A program made the position numbers and the translations under genes. A model generated the notes under the pieces. It was not told the DNA's origin, ran no database searches, and saw only the letters and a list, made by a program, of their open reading frames with translations. From Cyanobacteria bacterium FACHB-471 (lineage in GTDB: Bacteria; Cyanobacteriota; Cyanobacteriia; Elainellales; Elainellaceae): a stretch of 41,653 nt of DNA. The stretch is taken from the NCBI GenBank assembly GCA_014695345.1, contig JACJOC010000091.1:1-41653 (forward strand), given 5' to 3'. This document shows, in pieces, positions 16,751 to 26,478 of the stretch. Numbering within the stretch: position 1 is the first letter of the stretch; the number at the start of each line of letters is the position of its first letter.

Positions 16751-17497
16751 TTAGGGCTGCAATGTTTTCTGAAAAAGCTGTTGCACTTTTTCCCAGGCAT
16801 CAGCAGCGGCTTCAGGATTGTAGCTACCCCGCTGATCGCAAAAGAAACCATGATCAGCACCCGGATAGCGAAACACCTGATGAGCAATGCCGTGCTTCTG
16901 TAGCTCTACCTCAACCTGATCGACCTGCTCAACCGGAATGCTGGCATCTTCCATGCCAAAAAAGGCGTAAAGGGTGCCATTGATTTCAGCAGTGCGACTG
17001 ACTGTCGGAGCACCCCCACCTGGGGTAATTGTGGTCACCCCTGCCCCATAAAAGGAAGCTGTTGCTTTAATATCGGGCAGCGTTGCTGCCAAGTAAGCCA
17101 CATGCCCACCAAAGCAAAACCCGATACAGCCGATCGCCTCCGACTTAACTTGAGGCAGCGTTTTCAAATAATCGATCGTTGCCTGAATGTCTGCCAGTAA
17201 CTCTGTCGCTTTGGTCTTGTCTTTATATCCTCTACCGACTTGAATCGCTTCGGCGGTGTAGCCCGTTTCAAAATTGGGTTTGAGGCGTTGATAGAGAGCG
17301 GGGGCGATCGCCACATATCCTAATCGAGCAAACCGCTCCGTCACATCGCGAATGTGGCTGTTTACCCCAAAAATCTCCTGCAATACAATCACCGCCGGAA
17401 ACGAACCCATTCCAACTGGCTCAGCCTGATGTGCTGAAATCTTTAAACCTTGACTTTGGACTTCCGTGTGAGAAGTCCGAATTTCTACACTGGTCAT
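16751..17497 (-). CDS. Dienelactone hydrolase family protein
   Basis: An alpha/beta-hydrolase of the carboxymethylenebutenolidase type, 248 residues. The nucleophile is Cys128 in GCIGFCFGGH, the DLH version of the nucleophile elbow (Cys instead of Ser), with a supporting Glu41 (LQEIFG) and the His of GADHGFF near the C-terminus. Family members open dienelactones in chloroaromatic breakdown, but most genomic members have unknown esterase substrates. The ATG at 17495-17497 was chosen because AGGAG lies 6 nt upstream; the ATG seven codons earlier has no such site. It is divergent from plmA. Confidence 0.93.
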   Translation of the reverse strand: MTSVEIRTSHTEVQSQGLKISAHQAEPVGMGSFPAVIVLQEIFGVNSHIRDVTERFARLGYVAIAPALYQRLKPNFETGYTAEAIQVGRGYKDKTKATELLADIQATIDYLKTLPQVKSEAIGCIGFCFGGHVAYLAATLPDIKATASFYGAGVTTITPGGGAPTVSRTAEINGTLYAFFGMEDASIPVEQVDQVEVELQKHGIAHQVFRYPGADHGFFCDQRGSYNPEAAADAWEKVQQLFQKTLQP

Positions 17498-17864
17498 GGC
17501 ATCTCCTACCTGCGTCATGGGAATCTAGAATAGAAGTGGCTCCACGTCTGCTCTCCTTGAAACAGGCGCTACTGCCTCAAAAATGAACATCCCAACCAGC
17601 AGGAATTGAGCATTACCCAAAACCACCTGTTTAGGGGGCTCAACTGGATGAGGTATTTATTCAACAACAGAGGTACGCTGGTTTACAAATCCCTTGTTCA
17701 TTAGCTGCATTTTGCCGTAAATAGCTTTTGCAGCTTGAATCCACTCCTAAAATAAACCCCTTCTTACTCACAAGAATAGTAAGAAGTTAAGTAAGAATTA
17801 CGATATCAAGCTTGCAGTGGTAGGGCGTTTCACTCTACTTCCCAAGCTCCTCGGAGGCTCTGCG
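17498..17864. other. Divergent intergenic region hydrolase-plmA with GTAAGAA repeats
   Basis: This 367-bp region contains CTTCTTACT (17760-17768) and AGTAAGAAG (17778-17786), a perfect 9-bp inverted repeat, plus a further direct GTAAGAA at 17791-17797. All lie 65-105 nt upstream of the plmA start, where an autoregulatory site might be expected. No ORF is credible here. Confidence 0.55.
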
Positions 17865-18848
17865 ATGGTTCAATTTCACATTCAGCCCGACAGCGAAATT
17901 CCGGCATCAACCCAACTCTACAACCAGATTCGGTTTGCGATCGCCTCACGGCAGTTTCCGCCTGGTCATCGTTTGCCTAGCACCCGCCAGTTGGCAATGC
18001 AAACCGGGCTACACCGCAACACAATCAGCAAAGTCTATCGCCAGCTTGAAGAATCAGGCGTAGTCGATGCTCAGGCAGGCTCAGGAATTTACGTGCGGGC
18101 ACAAGGAGACGAGGGTGGCGCAAAATCCCGCTCTCCCATCTTGGAGCAACATCCACAAGCCCACAAGCTAGTGCAAAAAAGCCTGGATGATCTATTGACT
18201 CAAGGTTGCTCTTTGAGCCAGGCAAGAGAGTTATTTTTGGCAGAAATTGATTGGCGGCTGCGCTGTAGCGCCAGAGTGCTAGTCACAGCTCCCAGCCAAG
18301 ACATCGGCGCAGGGGAACTGATGGTTAGAGAACTAGAGCAAGCCTTGAAGATTCCAGTGCAGCTTGTTCCCCTAGAGGAGTTGGGTCAGATTCTAGACCA
18401 GGCACGATCGGGGACAGTCGTCACCAGTCGCTATTTCATCGGAGAAGCAGAGGCGATCGCTGCCCCCAAGTCAGTCCGGGTCATTCCGGTAGATATTTAC
18501 GATTACGGCAAAGAGCTGCACCTGCTGAGAGGCTTACCCAAAGATAGCTGCATCGGTCTGGTAAGTCTCAGTTCAGGTATTTTACGGGCAGCAGAGGTGA
18601 TCCTCTACAGTCTACGAGGCGATGAATTGCTGGTCATGACTGCCCAGGCAGAAGATGCCTACAAGCTAAAAGCAGTGGTTCGCAGTGCCCAAGTCATCAT
18701 CAGTGACCAGGCAAGCTTTGAGACGGTGAAAGCGGCTGTCCAGTCAAGCCGAGAGGATATCATCCGACCACCTCAGCTAATCTGCTGCGACAACTACATC
18801 GGCACAAAATCCATCAACCTGCTGAAGCGAGAGCTAGGTCTAGAGTGA
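17865..18848 (+). CDS. plmA: GntR-family regulator PlmA
   Basis: A 327-residue cyanobacterium-specific GntR regulator. The winged helix-turn-helix is at about residues 10-75 (ASTQLYNQIRFAIASRQFPPGHRLPSTRQLA through YRQLEESGVV). The C-terminal ~230 residues (LFLAEIDWRLRCSARVLVTAP, ELMVRELEQ, SVRVIPVDIYDYGKEL, RPPQLICCDNYIG) match PlmA of Anabaena as I remember it. PlmA affects plasmid maintenance and forms a complex with PII and PipX, linking transcription to carbon/nitrogen status. The ATG at 17865 follows GGAGG by 7 nt; the upstream GTG at 17817 is less likely. Its stop codon overlaps the next gene. Confidence 0.85.
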   Translation: MVQFHIQPDSEIPASTQLYNQIRFAIASRQFPPGHRLPSTRQLAMQTGLHRNTISKVYRQLEESGVVDAQAGSGIYVRAQGDEGGAKSRSPILEQHPQAHKLVQKSLDDLLTQGCSLSQARELFLAEIDWRLRCSARVLVTAPSQDIGAGELMVRELEQALKIPVQLVPLEELGQILDQARSGTVVTSRYFIGEAEAIAAPKSVRVIPVDIYDYGKELHLLRGLPKDSCIGLVSLSSGILRAAEVILYSLRGDELLVMTAQAEDAYKLKAVVRSAQVIISDQASFETVKAAVQSSREDIIRPPQLICCDNYIGTKSINLLKRELGLE

Positions 18849-19078
18849 AGCAAACTTGGGTGGGAGTGAGGGCGATCGCCACGCTTATCGTAGTCCTGAC
18901 ATTTACAGTTGCTCAGGCTCAGCAATCCTGCGACTCTAGCTATCCAAGTGTCTGCATTGCGCCTGCACCACCCGACCTGGACTGTAGCGATATTCCCCAT
19001 CGTCGCTTTGAGGTACGCCTCCCGGCTCCACACAGGTTTGACAGCGACCTGGATGGAATCGGCTGTGAGCAAGACTAG
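18845..19078 (+). CDS. Small secreted Excalibur-domain protein
   Basis: A 77-residue protein with a signal peptide (hydrophobic ATLIVVLTFTVAQA, probable cleavage after AQA near residue 25). The mature part contains four Cys and ends DSDLDGIGCE, the Asp-rich calcium-binding signature of the Excalibur domain, preceded by DCSDI. It starts at a GTG whose last two bases are shared with the plmA TGA stop (GTGA overlap), implying translational coupling to plmA. Function is unknown; calcium binding is inferred from the motif. Confidence 0.8.
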   Translation: MKQTWVGVRAIATLIVVLTFTVAQAQQSCDSSYPSVCIAPAPPDLDCSDIPHRRFEVRLPAPHRFDSDLDGIGCEQD

Positions 19079-19102
19079 GTAGGGGCGAACGGCTGTTCGC
19101 CC
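19078..19102. repeat. Dispersed palindromic repeat, copy 2
   Basis: The same 25 bp as at 16721-16745 with one difference in the centre (GGGCGAAC-GGCT-GTTCGCCC at 19083-19102). It begins at the last base of the Excalibur stop codon, so it forms the hairpin at the 3' end of the plmA transcript. Confidence 0.9.
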
Positions 19103-19139
19103 TCCCAAGCTAGAGAATAATTCCCTTCCTAAAAATGTC

Positions 19140-20018
19140 TTAAGCAGGTGTTGCCGAGCTATTGGGCAGTTTCAGAAACTCTCTCACATGACGTAAGTAA
19201 GTTTCTGGATCTTCCAGCATCGGAAAGTGGGAAGTCTCAGGCATAACAATCTGCTCTACCTTGTTGCTCAGAGCAGCCGCCTGTCTACCCATTTCTGCTG
19301 GAATAATCTGGTCATATTGCCCTGAGATAATTAGCGTCGGTACGGTTAAACGAGCAAACTCTTGAGGCATTACCTCAGTCGCCTTTTTGCTCACCGCCGT
19401 GTAGACTGTCCCGATCGCTGCCTCGTAGTCTGCCATCAGAAAGTCTTCCAAGAAAGCGCGGCTAACTACATCAGGCAAAGAGCGATGCAGGAAACGCGCC
19501 ATAAACAGGCGGTTCACAAATGGAATTTTAGCTAGCCAAGACGGGCGAAAACTAACAACATATCCGCCGAATTTATAGAAAGCGTTAAACGCTTTTTCGT
19601 CATACTCAAAGATACCGCTACAAGTCAGAATGGCTCGCTCAACCCGCTCTGGATAAAGGTTGAGGAAGAAAACGGCAACCGATGAACCCGTTGAATGAGC
19701 GTTGAGAAAAACTCGCTCAAGCCCCAAAGCATCCAGCAACAAAGCCAGGTCTTCTGCGTAACTTTCTAGCTCATAGCCCAGATCTGTCACTGATGGAACA
19801 GAGGGAGAAGGCAGGCGCGATCGCCCAAACCCTCGCATGTCGTACAGTAAGCAGTCAAACTGTTCGACCAACTTTTGGGCTGTACTTTCCCAATAGCGCC
19901 CCGAACCCGCCCAGCCGTGAATAAAAACCATCACAGGCTTAGTCGAAGCAGCAGTCCGTTCTGATTTGGTAATCCACTCGTAGTAGTGTGCAACCCCACG
20001 AATCTCGATATAAGACAT
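19140..20018 (-). CDS. Alpha/beta hydrolase
   Basis: A 292-residue single-domain hydrolase. The oxyanion-hole motif is IHGWAG (33-38), the nucleophile Ser109 lies in NAHSTGS, and the acid and base are in ISGQYDQIIP and PETSHFP near the C-terminus. There is no signal peptide. The substrate is unknown; the fold covers esterases, haloperoxidases and related enzymes. The gene is alone, about 70 bp beyond clpX on the same strand, so read-through from the tig-clp operon is possible. Confidence 0.9.
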   Translation of the reverse strand: MSYIEIRGVAHYYEWITKSERTAASTKPVMVFIHGWAGSGRYWESTAQKLVEQFDCLLYDMRGFGRSRLPSPSVPSVTDLGYELESYAEDLALLLDALGLERVFLNAHSTGSSVAVFFLNLYPERVERAILTCSGIFEYDEKAFNAFYKFGGYVVSFRPSWLAKIPFVNRLFMARFLHRSLPDVVSRAFLEDFLMADYEAAIGTVYTAVSKKATEVMPQEFARLTVPTLIISGQYDQIIPAEMGRQAAALSNKVEQIVMPETSHFPMLEDPETYLRHVREFLKLPNSSATPA

Positions 20019-20091
20019 TTTGAAATTTTGAACTGATCCTCATCCTCTATTCAAACAGGTTTGAGGCTCAGTATGACGTTCTAATGAGGTT

Positions 20092-21429
20092 CTATGCTGA
20101 CTCTGGTTTGGGCAGAGAGGAAGGATGCAGCAACAGCTCAGCGGTGGAGCGTTTTTCGACCATCTCGCGAGTGATCGTACATCGAGTTACGTCCTTGCGA
20201 GAGGGCAGTTCGTACATCACTTCCAGCATCAGTTCTTCGACGATGCCGCGTAGCGCTCTGGCTCCGGTTTTACGACGATAGGCTTCTTTGGCGATCGCCT
20301 TCACCGCTTCAATCTTAAACTCCAGATGCACATTGTCCATCTTCAGCAGCTTTTGATACTGCTTCACCAGAGCATTTCGGGGCTCAGTCAAGATTGCAGC
20401 CAAAGCTTCCTCATCCAGCGGATCAACTACCGCTACGACGGGGACTCGTCCAATAAACTCTGGGATCATGCCAAACTTAACCAGATCTTCCGGTTCAAGA
20501 TGCTGAAGCACATCTGCCGCTCGTTTCTCTTTGGGCTGGCTTTCACCCGGCTGAATAAAGCCCATCGACTTTTTGCCGATCCGCTGTTCAACGGCTTTGT
20601 CTAATCCAACAAAGGCACCGCCACAGATAAACAGAATGTTACTCGTATCAATCTGAATGCAGTCCTGATAAGGATGCTTGCGTCCACCTTGAGGAGGCAC
20701 ATTGGCGATCGTGCCTTCCAGCATCTTCAGCAACGCCTGCTGTACCCCTTCACCAGAGACATCACGAGTAATTGAAGGATTCTCACTCTTGCGGGCAATC
20801 TTATCAATTTCATCAATGTAGATAATGCCACGCTGCGCTTCTTCCACGTCCAGATCAGCGACCTGTAGCAGACGCAGGAGAATATTTTCTACATCTTCAC
20901 CGACATATCCAGCTTCGGTCAGCGTTGTAGCATCTGCAACCGCAAAAGGAACATCGAGAATTTCTGCCAACGTCTGCGCCAAAAGCGTCTTTCCGCAGCC
21001 CGTCGGACCAATCAATAAAATGTTAGATTTTTGCAGCTCTACAGAATCATCTGCTTTGCTGCTGCCCTTTGCTTGAACAAAGCTAAGCCGTTTGTAATGG
21101 TTGTAAACTGCAACGGATAAAACCTTCTTAGCTTCATCCTGACCAATTACATGCTCGTCTAAATGCTTTTTGATCTCTCTGGGCTTAGGAATTTGATTGA
21201 GAGAAATGTTAGCTGAACGGGCCTGCCGCTTTTCGGGCTGCTGTTCCCTTCGCGGAGTAGGTTGAGGAACCGCTGAACTGGAGTCAAACAGTTCCTCATC
21301 CAGAATCTCGTTACAGAGATCTACGCACTCATCGCAAATGTAGACTCCTGGACCAGCAATCAATTTGCGGACTTGCTCCTGCGACTTACCACAGAAGGAA
21401 CATTTGAGATGAGAGTCGTATTTAGACAT
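20092..21429 (-). CDS. clpX: ATP-dependent Clp protease ATP-binding subunit ClpX
   Basis: AAA+ unfoldase that delivers proteins to ClpP. The 445-residue protein has the N-terminal zinc-binding domain with Cys10, Cys13, Cys32 and Cys35, then a linker, Walker A GPTGCGKT, Walker [11 protein letters not shown] and the sensor segment [13 protein letters not shown]. The IGF-type ClpP-contact loop is present as RIGKKSMGF. It begins 9 nt after clpP and is the last gene of the tig-clpP-clpX operon, a conserved order linking nascent-chain folding and degradation. Confidence 0.98.
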   Translation of the reverse strand: MSKYDSHLKCSFCGKSQEQVRKLIAGPGVYICDECVDLCNEILDEELFDSSSAVPQPTPRREQQPEKRQARSANISLNQIPKPREIKKHLDEHVIGQDEAKKVLSVAVYNHYKRLSFVQAKGSSKADDSVELQKSNILLIGPTGCGKTLLAQTLAEILDVPFAVADATTLTEAGYVGEDVENILLRLLQVADLDVEEAQRGIIYIDEIDKIARKSENPSITRDVSGEGVQQALLKMLEGTIANVPPQGGRKHPYQDCIQIDTSNILFICGGAFVGLDKAVEQRIGKKSMGFIQPGESQPKEKRAADVLQHLEPEDLVKFGMIPEFIGRVPVVAVVDPLDEEALAAILTEPRNALVKQYQKLLKMDNVHLEFKIEAVKAIAKEAYRRKTGARALRGIVEELMLEVMYELPSRKDVTRCTITREMVEKRSTAELLLHPSSLPKPESA

Positions 21430-21438
21430 AGTCGCCTC

Positions 21439-22116
21439 TTATTTCAATGCAGTAACAGTCTCTCTCGCTGCAGGCAGGTTCTGCCGAGAGATAACTTGAT
21501 CGATTAGACCGTAGTCTTTAGCCTCTGCTGCTGACATGAAAAAGTCGCGTTCCGTATCAGCCTCAATTTTGTCGAAGGGTTGACCCGTGTGATGAGCCAA
21601 CAACTCATTGAGCTTGCGCTTATGGTAAAGGATTTCCCTTGCCTGGATCTCGATGTCAACTGCTTGCCCCTGTGCTCCACCAAGAGGTTGGTGAATCATA
21701 ATGCGAGAACTGGGAAGCGATAGACGCTTGCCTGCTGCACCGCCTGTCAGGAGAAATGCGCCCATACTGGCAGCCAGACCAAAACAGATCGTAACAACGT
21801 CAGGGCGAACTTGCTGCATCGTGTCATAAATCGCCATACCTGCAGTTACAGAACCACCCGGAGAGTTGATATAGAGTTGAATATCTTTCTCGGGATCTTC
21901 AGCATCCAGGAACAGCAGTTGCGCCACGATGGAATCAGCAACCTCGTCATTGACCTGAGTTCCTAGAAACACGATGCGCTCTCGCAGCAGTCGTGAATAG
22001 ATGTCAAACGCCCGTTCACCTCGACCAGATTGCTCGACCACCATCGGAATCACAGAATCGATTTCTGGTGATCGAGTGCTGGTTAAAAGAGGATCAGAGA
22101 ACTGAGATACAAGCAT
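21439..22116 (-). CDS. clpP: ATP-dependent Clp protease proteolytic subunit
   Basis: Serine protease subunit forming a tetradecameric chamber. The nucleophile Ser is in GLAASMGAF, the His in [10 protein letters not shown], and the Asp follows in the C-terminal third, giving a complete catalytic triad. The 225-residue length includes about 24 residues before the usual MVVEQ start, as in cyanobacterial ClpP encoded next to clpX (often called ClpP2). The first ATG is retained since neither candidate start has a clear Shine-Dalgarno. It lies between tig and clpX. Confidence 0.97.
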   Translation of the reverse strand: MLVSQFSDPLLTSTRSPEIDSVIPMVVEQSGRGERAFDIYSRLLRERIVFLGTQVNDEVADSIVAQLLFLDAEDPEKDIQLYINSPGGSVTAGMAIYDTMQQVRPDVVTICFGLAASMGAFLLTGGAAGKRLSLPSSRIMIHQPLGGAQGQAVDIEIQAREILYHKRKLNELLAHHTGQPFDKIEADTERDFFMSAAEAKDYGLIDQVISRQNLPAARETVTALK

Positions 22117-22274
22117 ATAGAAGTAAGGCAGCGGTAGGTGATGTGATCAACACTAGGCAAATGAACGAGCAGAAATCGGACTTAGAGGGGTTCGATCGCC
22201 AGGTCGCCTATATTCGCCATTATGCCTCAACTAACCTGGGACTGACTGGAAAATCGGCAGAGGCGATTCAAAGG

Positions 22275-23867
22275 CTATTTAGATTTTGCTTTAGAAGCCT
22301 TGCCTGTCTTACCTGCTGCACCTTCGTCCTCAGCTGCTGAGTCAGTATTTGTTGCGGCTTCTTCCGCTTCTGCCTCGTCTGTTACGACTTCAGCAGTTGT
22401 ATCCACGGTTGTCGGACTGCCTGAAACAGCTCTTTCTTCAGACTGCTCATCAGATGATTCTGCATCTGATTCTAGTGCGGTTTGCGCTGCTTCTAGGGTA
22501 TCCGCATCTGCATCTGATTCAAGCGTCTCAGGAGGCGTTAATGACCCTTCTGGAAACAGCTCAACGGTAGCATTCTCTTCTAGCCAGGACAGAATCTTCT
22601 CTCTCAGCAAGTCATCTTCGACCGACTGCCGAAGCCGATCCATATCAATGTCTTGAGTCTGGTCAGCATATTGCTCCAGGATCTCATCGACCTTTGCTAC
22701 TACCTCTGCTTCCTCAACCTTAATAGACTCGCGCTTGGCGACTTCTCCCAAAGCAAGCGTTCGCTGAATGCGAACGATCGCATCAGGGCGCGATCGCTCC
22801 CGTAACTGCGGAATCACTTCCTTCGTCATCAGTCGCTTAACGTCTAATCCCTGATTGCTCAACTGCATCGCAGTCTGAGTGATCATGTAATCCACTTCCT
22901 GCTTCGTCAGAGTTTCAGGAATTTCAACTTCAATGTGCTTGACTAACTCATCAAGCAACGCCTGCTCTTTGTTTGCCTTGGTCTTTTGCTCAGCTTCCTG
23001 CTTGAACCGAGATTCCAGAGATTCTCGCCACTCAGTCAGGGTTTCAAAATCGCTTACATCCTGAGCAAAATCATCATCTAGCTCGGGCAATTCTTTCTCT
23101 TTCAGTTCCTTCAGGGTGATAGTAAACACCGCTGCTTTACCCGCCAAATCTTGCTGCGGATAGTCGTCAGGGAAGGTAACAGAAACATCCTTTGTCTCTT
23201 CCAGGCTCATACCAATGATGCCATCTACAAAGCCTGCAATGAATTTGCCTTCCACAAGCTCAATTTGGAAATCTTCAGCACTGCCACCCGGAATTTCAGC
23301 AGATTCGGCTTCGACTTCCTCGCCCGTCAGCCGCCCTTTGAAATCAACAACTGCTACGTCTCCGGTTTGCGCTGCCCGTCCATCTACAGGCACTAGCGTT
23401 GCAGATTGGTTACGGTAATTTTCTAGTACCTCATCAACCCGCTCTGAGGCATAAGTTACTTCTTCTGCCTTGACTTGCAGCCCTTTGTACTGGCTGAGTG
23501 TCACTTCTGGCGGTACATCTACCACTGCAGAGAAAACGAGAGCAGAACCTGGCTCAAATTGGCTGACCAACTCTTCAAACGAGGAACGAAGTTGGAAATT
23601 GCCGAGCGCCTCAATTTTTTCCTGCTCGATTGCCTGCTTGAGGCTATTTTCAATCAACTCCTCAATTGCAGCGGCTTTGAGTCGGCTAGAGCCAAATCGT
23701 TGAACTAAGACCTGGCGCGGCACTTTACCTTTACGGAACCCAGGAATGTTTGCAGCACGGGTGAACTCTTGCAGGGTTTTTTCGTAAGCCTGCTTTGACA
23801 TTTCGGGGGGAATTTCAATCTCTAGACCAACCTGGCTAGCGGGAAGCTTTTCCTGAGTAACTTTCAT
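22275..23867 (-). CDS. tig: Trigger factor (ribosome-associated chaperone/PPIase)
   Basis: Binds at the ribosomal exit tunnel through L23 and shields nascent chains. The N-terminal ribosome-binding domain has the signature FRKGKVPRQVLVQRFG; the FKBP-like domain starts around QTGDVAVVDFKGRL (about 160-250); and the C-terminal helical arms follow. At 530 residues it is about 100 longer than the E. coli protein: the last ~100 residues are low-complexity acidic (Asp, Glu, Ser, Ala, Thr) and end in KSK. First gene of the operon with clpP and clpX. Confidence 0.96.
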   Translation of the reverse strand: MKVTQEKLPASQVGLEIEIPPEMSKQAYEKTLQEFTRAANIPGFRKGKVPRQVLVQRFGSSRLKAAAIEELIENSLKQAIEQEKIEALGNFQLRSSFEELVSQFEPGSALVFSAVVDVPPEVTLSQYKGLQVKAEEVTYASERVDEVLENYRNQSATLVPVDGRAAQTGDVAVVDFKGRLTGEEVEAESAEIPGGSAEDFQIELVEGKFIAGFVDGIIGMSLEETKDVSVTFPDDYPQQDLAGKAAVFTITLKELKEKELPELDDDFAQDVSDFETLTEWRESLESRFKQEAEQKTKANKEQALLDELVKHIEVEIPETLTKQEVDYMITQTAMQLSNQGLDVKRLMTKEVIPQLRERSRPDAIVRIQRTLALGEVAKRESIKVEEAEVVAKVDEILEQYADQTQDIDMDRLRQSVEDDLLREKILSWLEENATVELFPEGSLTPPETLESDADADTLEAAQTALESDAESSDEQSEERAVSGSPTTVDTTAEVVTDEAEAEEAATNTDSAAEDEGAAGKTGKASKAKSK

Positions 23868-24423
23868 CGAACCTCTTATGGCACAGTTGCAAAGATGCTG
23901 AAAACAGTTCAGCGCTGCTGCAATTAGCTATGTTAGCTGATCCTGAACAGACATAAATGTCGCAGGGACAAATCTCATTAACTCATTACACCTTAACTCT
24001 AGTAGCATCCTCACTTCTGTCATCAGGGTACTCTGCCAAAAAATTTCAATTACCAGGGAAATCCACTTACATTTATTCACATTTGTTAAGACTGATGCTC
24101 GATCCGCTATGATTCAGAAAATATTTTACTTTCTGATGCCCTTTCAAAGGGTTGATTTTTAGAAATAAAATTTTACAAAAGCCTTCTTCAGCTTGAATCG
24201 CTTCTACCTTGTCAAAAATTTTTATCTTTAAGAATCTTGCGGGTTACTTACTGTCGGTCTACAAAGCAGTAAAGCTTTTTCTCAGAATTTGTACAGGTAC
24301 CTGCAATTCAGTAAGCACTTCGAGATCTAGACCGTTCGCATCATTTCGCCTTGAACAGGCTTGAACTGCAGATTCTTTTCTAAAAGCTTGGAATTACAGC
24401 TACATCACTTGGAGGAAGTTAAC
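23868..24423. other. Divergent intergenic region tig-asd
   Basis: About 555 bp of AT-rich DNA without a credible ORF. It must hold the divergent tig and asd promoters. A 13-bp palindrome CCCTTT-C-AAAGGG is at 24139-24151. I see no riboswitch consensus. Confidence 0.4.
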
Positions 24424-25476
24424 TTGCCACAAACTTATCGAGTTGCAATTTTGGGGGCAACTGGAGCGGTCGGAACTGAACTGTTGCAACTATTGGAAAG
24501 CCGCAACTTTCCGATCGCCCACCTGAAACTATTAGCCTCTCCCCGCTCTGCCGGACAAAAACTGTCCTTTAAGGGAGAAGAGCTAGAGGTTGAGGCAGTA
24601 AGCGATCGCGCTTTTGATGGCGTTGATCTAGTTTTGGCCTCAGCCGGAGGCTCTATTTCTAAAGCTTGGGCAGAGAAGGCGATCGCCGCTGGAGCAGTAA
24701 TGATCGACAACTCTAGTGCCTTTCGGATGCAGCCTGACGTACCCCTGGTTGTGCCAGAGGTCAACCCAGCAGCAGTTGCCTCCCATCAGGGCATTATTGC
24801 CAACCCCAATTGCAGCACCATTTTGATGAACGTCGCCGTCTACCCGCTACATCAGGTTCAACCTGTGCGGCGAATTGTTGTCTCGACCTACCAGTCCGCA
24901 AGTGGAGCCGGCGCACGCGCCATGGAGGAGGTCAAGCAGCAAGCTCAAGCAATCTTGCGGGGAGAGGAGCCTGTTACCGAAATTTTTCCGTATCCTCTCG
25001 CTTTCAACTTGTTTCCTCACAATACGCCGATTAACCAGCAGGGCTATTGTGAAGAAGAGATGAAGATGGTCAACGAAACTCGAAAAATCTTCGATGCCCC
25101 AGATTTACGGGTGACTGCTACCTGCATTCGGGTACCCGTTTTGCGAGCCCATTCGGAAGCGATTAATCTAGAATTTGACCAACCTTTTAGCGTTGCTGAG
25201 GCAAGAGAAATTCTGAGCCAAGCACCAGGTGTCAAACTAGTAGAAGATTGGCAGGCAAATTACTTCCCGATGCCAGCAGAAGCATCAGGGAAAGATGACG
25301 TTTTGGTCGGACGTATCCGGCAAGATATCTCCCATCCCTGTGCATTAGAGCTTTGGCTCAGCGGCGACCAGATCCGCAAAGGAGCAGCGCTCAATGCAGT
25401 GCAAATTGCCGAACTTTTAGTCGCTCAAAACCTGCTGCCGTCGGTGCAGCGCGAATTTGTAGGGTTTAGGGGATAG
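24424..25476 (+). CDS. asd: Aspartate-semialdehyde dehydrogenase
   Basis: Reduces aspartyl phosphate to aspartate semialdehyde with NADPH, at the branch point to lysine/diaminopimelate, threonine and methionine. The Rossmann motif is GATGAVGTEL near residue 11, the catalytic Cys130 lies in NPNCSTI, and SGAGARAMEE and the His of VPVLRAHSE are present. The TTG at 24424 was chosen because GGAGG ends 8 nt upstream and the protein then begins MPQTYRVAILGATG, as homologs do (350 residues). The longer TTG-initiated reading adds 21 unrelated residues. Followed by dapA. Confidence 0.95.
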   Translation: MPQTYRVAILGATGAVGTELLQLLESRNFPIAHLKLLASPRSAGQKLSFKGEELEVEAVSDRAFDGVDLVLASAGGSISKAWAEKAIAAGAVMIDNSSAFRMQPDVPLVVPEVNPAAVASHQGIIANPNCSTILMNVAVYPLHQVQPVRRIVVSTYQSASGAGARAMEEVKQQAQAILRGEEPVTEIFPYPLAFNLFPHNTPINQQGYCEEEMKMVNETRKIFDAPDLRVTATCIRVPVLRAHSEAINLEFDQPFSVAEAREILSQAPGVKLVEDWQANYFPMPAEASGKDDVLVGRIRQDISHPCALELWLSGDQIRKGAALNAVQIAELLVAQNLLPSVQREFVGFRG

Positions 25477-25563
25477 GAGTTGGGGTTTGGAGATGTTTCT
25501 ACTTGAGTTCCCTTGTAAATCTCCTGCCCTGAATACCCCAATAGTTGAGGAGTGAGTCTGAGT

Positions 25564-26478
25564 GTGAGCAATTTTGGTAGGGTTTTGACGGCGATGATTA
25601 CGCCGTTTAAGGCAGATGGCAGCGTGGACTATGCTGTAGCTGAAGCGTTGGCAGCGCATCTGGTAAACCACGGCACAGATAGTTTAGTGATATGTGGCAC
25701 CACGGGCGAGTCACCTACGCTAAGCTGGGACGAAGAGTATGAGTTGTTTAAGGTTGTTCAACAAGCAACCGCAGGAAAAGCTAAGATAATAGCAGGGACG
25801 GGTTCAAATTCTACTCAAGAAGCGATCGCAGCTACCCAAAAAGCAGATAAGCTAGGTCTGGATGGGTCATTGCAAGTTGTTCCTTACTACAACAAGCCAC
25901 CGCAAGCTGGGCTATATCAACACTTTCGGGCGATCGCTGAGGCAACCCCTGATTTGCCAATTATTTTGTACAATATCCCCGGTCGGACTGGACAAAATCT
26001 CCTTCCTGAGACCGTCGCTCGTCTGGCTGAAATCCCAAATATCATTGCAGTCAAGGAAGCGAGCGGAAATCTCGACCAGGTTAGCCAGGTACGGCGATTG
26101 ACACCCGCAGAATTTAGCATTTACAGTGGCGATGACTCCCTTACCTTGCCGATGTTGGCAGTTGGCGGACAAGGGGTGATCAGTGTTGCTAGCCACTTGG
26201 TGGGCGACCTACTCCAGCAGATGATCCAATCCTTCGCAAACGGTCAAAGTCAAACTGCAATTCAAATTCATCTGCAACTCTTCCCTCTGTTTAAGGTTCT
26301 CTTTGCTACGACCAATCCCATTCCTGTAAAAGCTGCACTGAGGCTACAGGGCTGGCAGGTTGGCACTACCCGTCTACCGTTAGACGATGATTCGAATGAG
26401 ATTGAGTCGCTGCTTCAGCCGGTGATGCATGAGCTGGCTCTATTGCAGGCTGATCGACGAACTAGTCAAATTGCCTAA
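25564..26478 (+). CDS. dapA: 4-hydroxy-tetrahydrodipicolinate synthase
   Basis: Condenses pyruvate with aspartate semialdehyde, the product of the preceding gene, in lysine and peptidoglycan precursor synthesis. The (beta/alpha)8 enzyme has GTTGES at 45-50, Tyr136 (LYNIPGRTG) and the Schiff-base Lys164 (VKEASG). The GTG at 25564 is preferred: GAGGAG ends 11 nt before it, while the GTG at 25552 overlaps that site. Length is then 304 residues. It lies 87 bp after asd and probably forms an operon with it. Confidence 0.95.
   Translation: MSNFGRVLTAMITPFKADGSVDYAVAEALAAHLVNHGTDSLVICGTTGESPTLSWDEEYELFKVVQQATAGKAKIIAGTGSNSTQEAIAATQKADKLGLDGSLQVVPYYNKPPQAGLYQHFRAIAEATPDLPIILYNIPGRTGQNLLPETVARLAEIPNIIAVKEASGNLDQVSQVRRLTPAEFSIYSGDDSLTLPMLAVGGQGVISVASHLVGDLLQQMIQSFANGQSQTAIQIHLQLFPLFKVLFATTNPIPVKAALRLQGWQVGTTRLPLDDDSNEIESLLQPVMHELALLQADRRTSQIA

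Noticed and set aside
22300-22656. 118-codon plus-strand ORF rich in Ser, Ala and Val
   Set aside because: It is the antisense of the low-complexity tail of trigger factor; composition follows from the acidic repeats on the coding strand.
23868-24423. Lysine riboswitch upstream of asd-dapA
   Set aside because: No multi-helix junction or conserved lysine-riboswitch core could be recognised in the leader; only a short palindrome is present.
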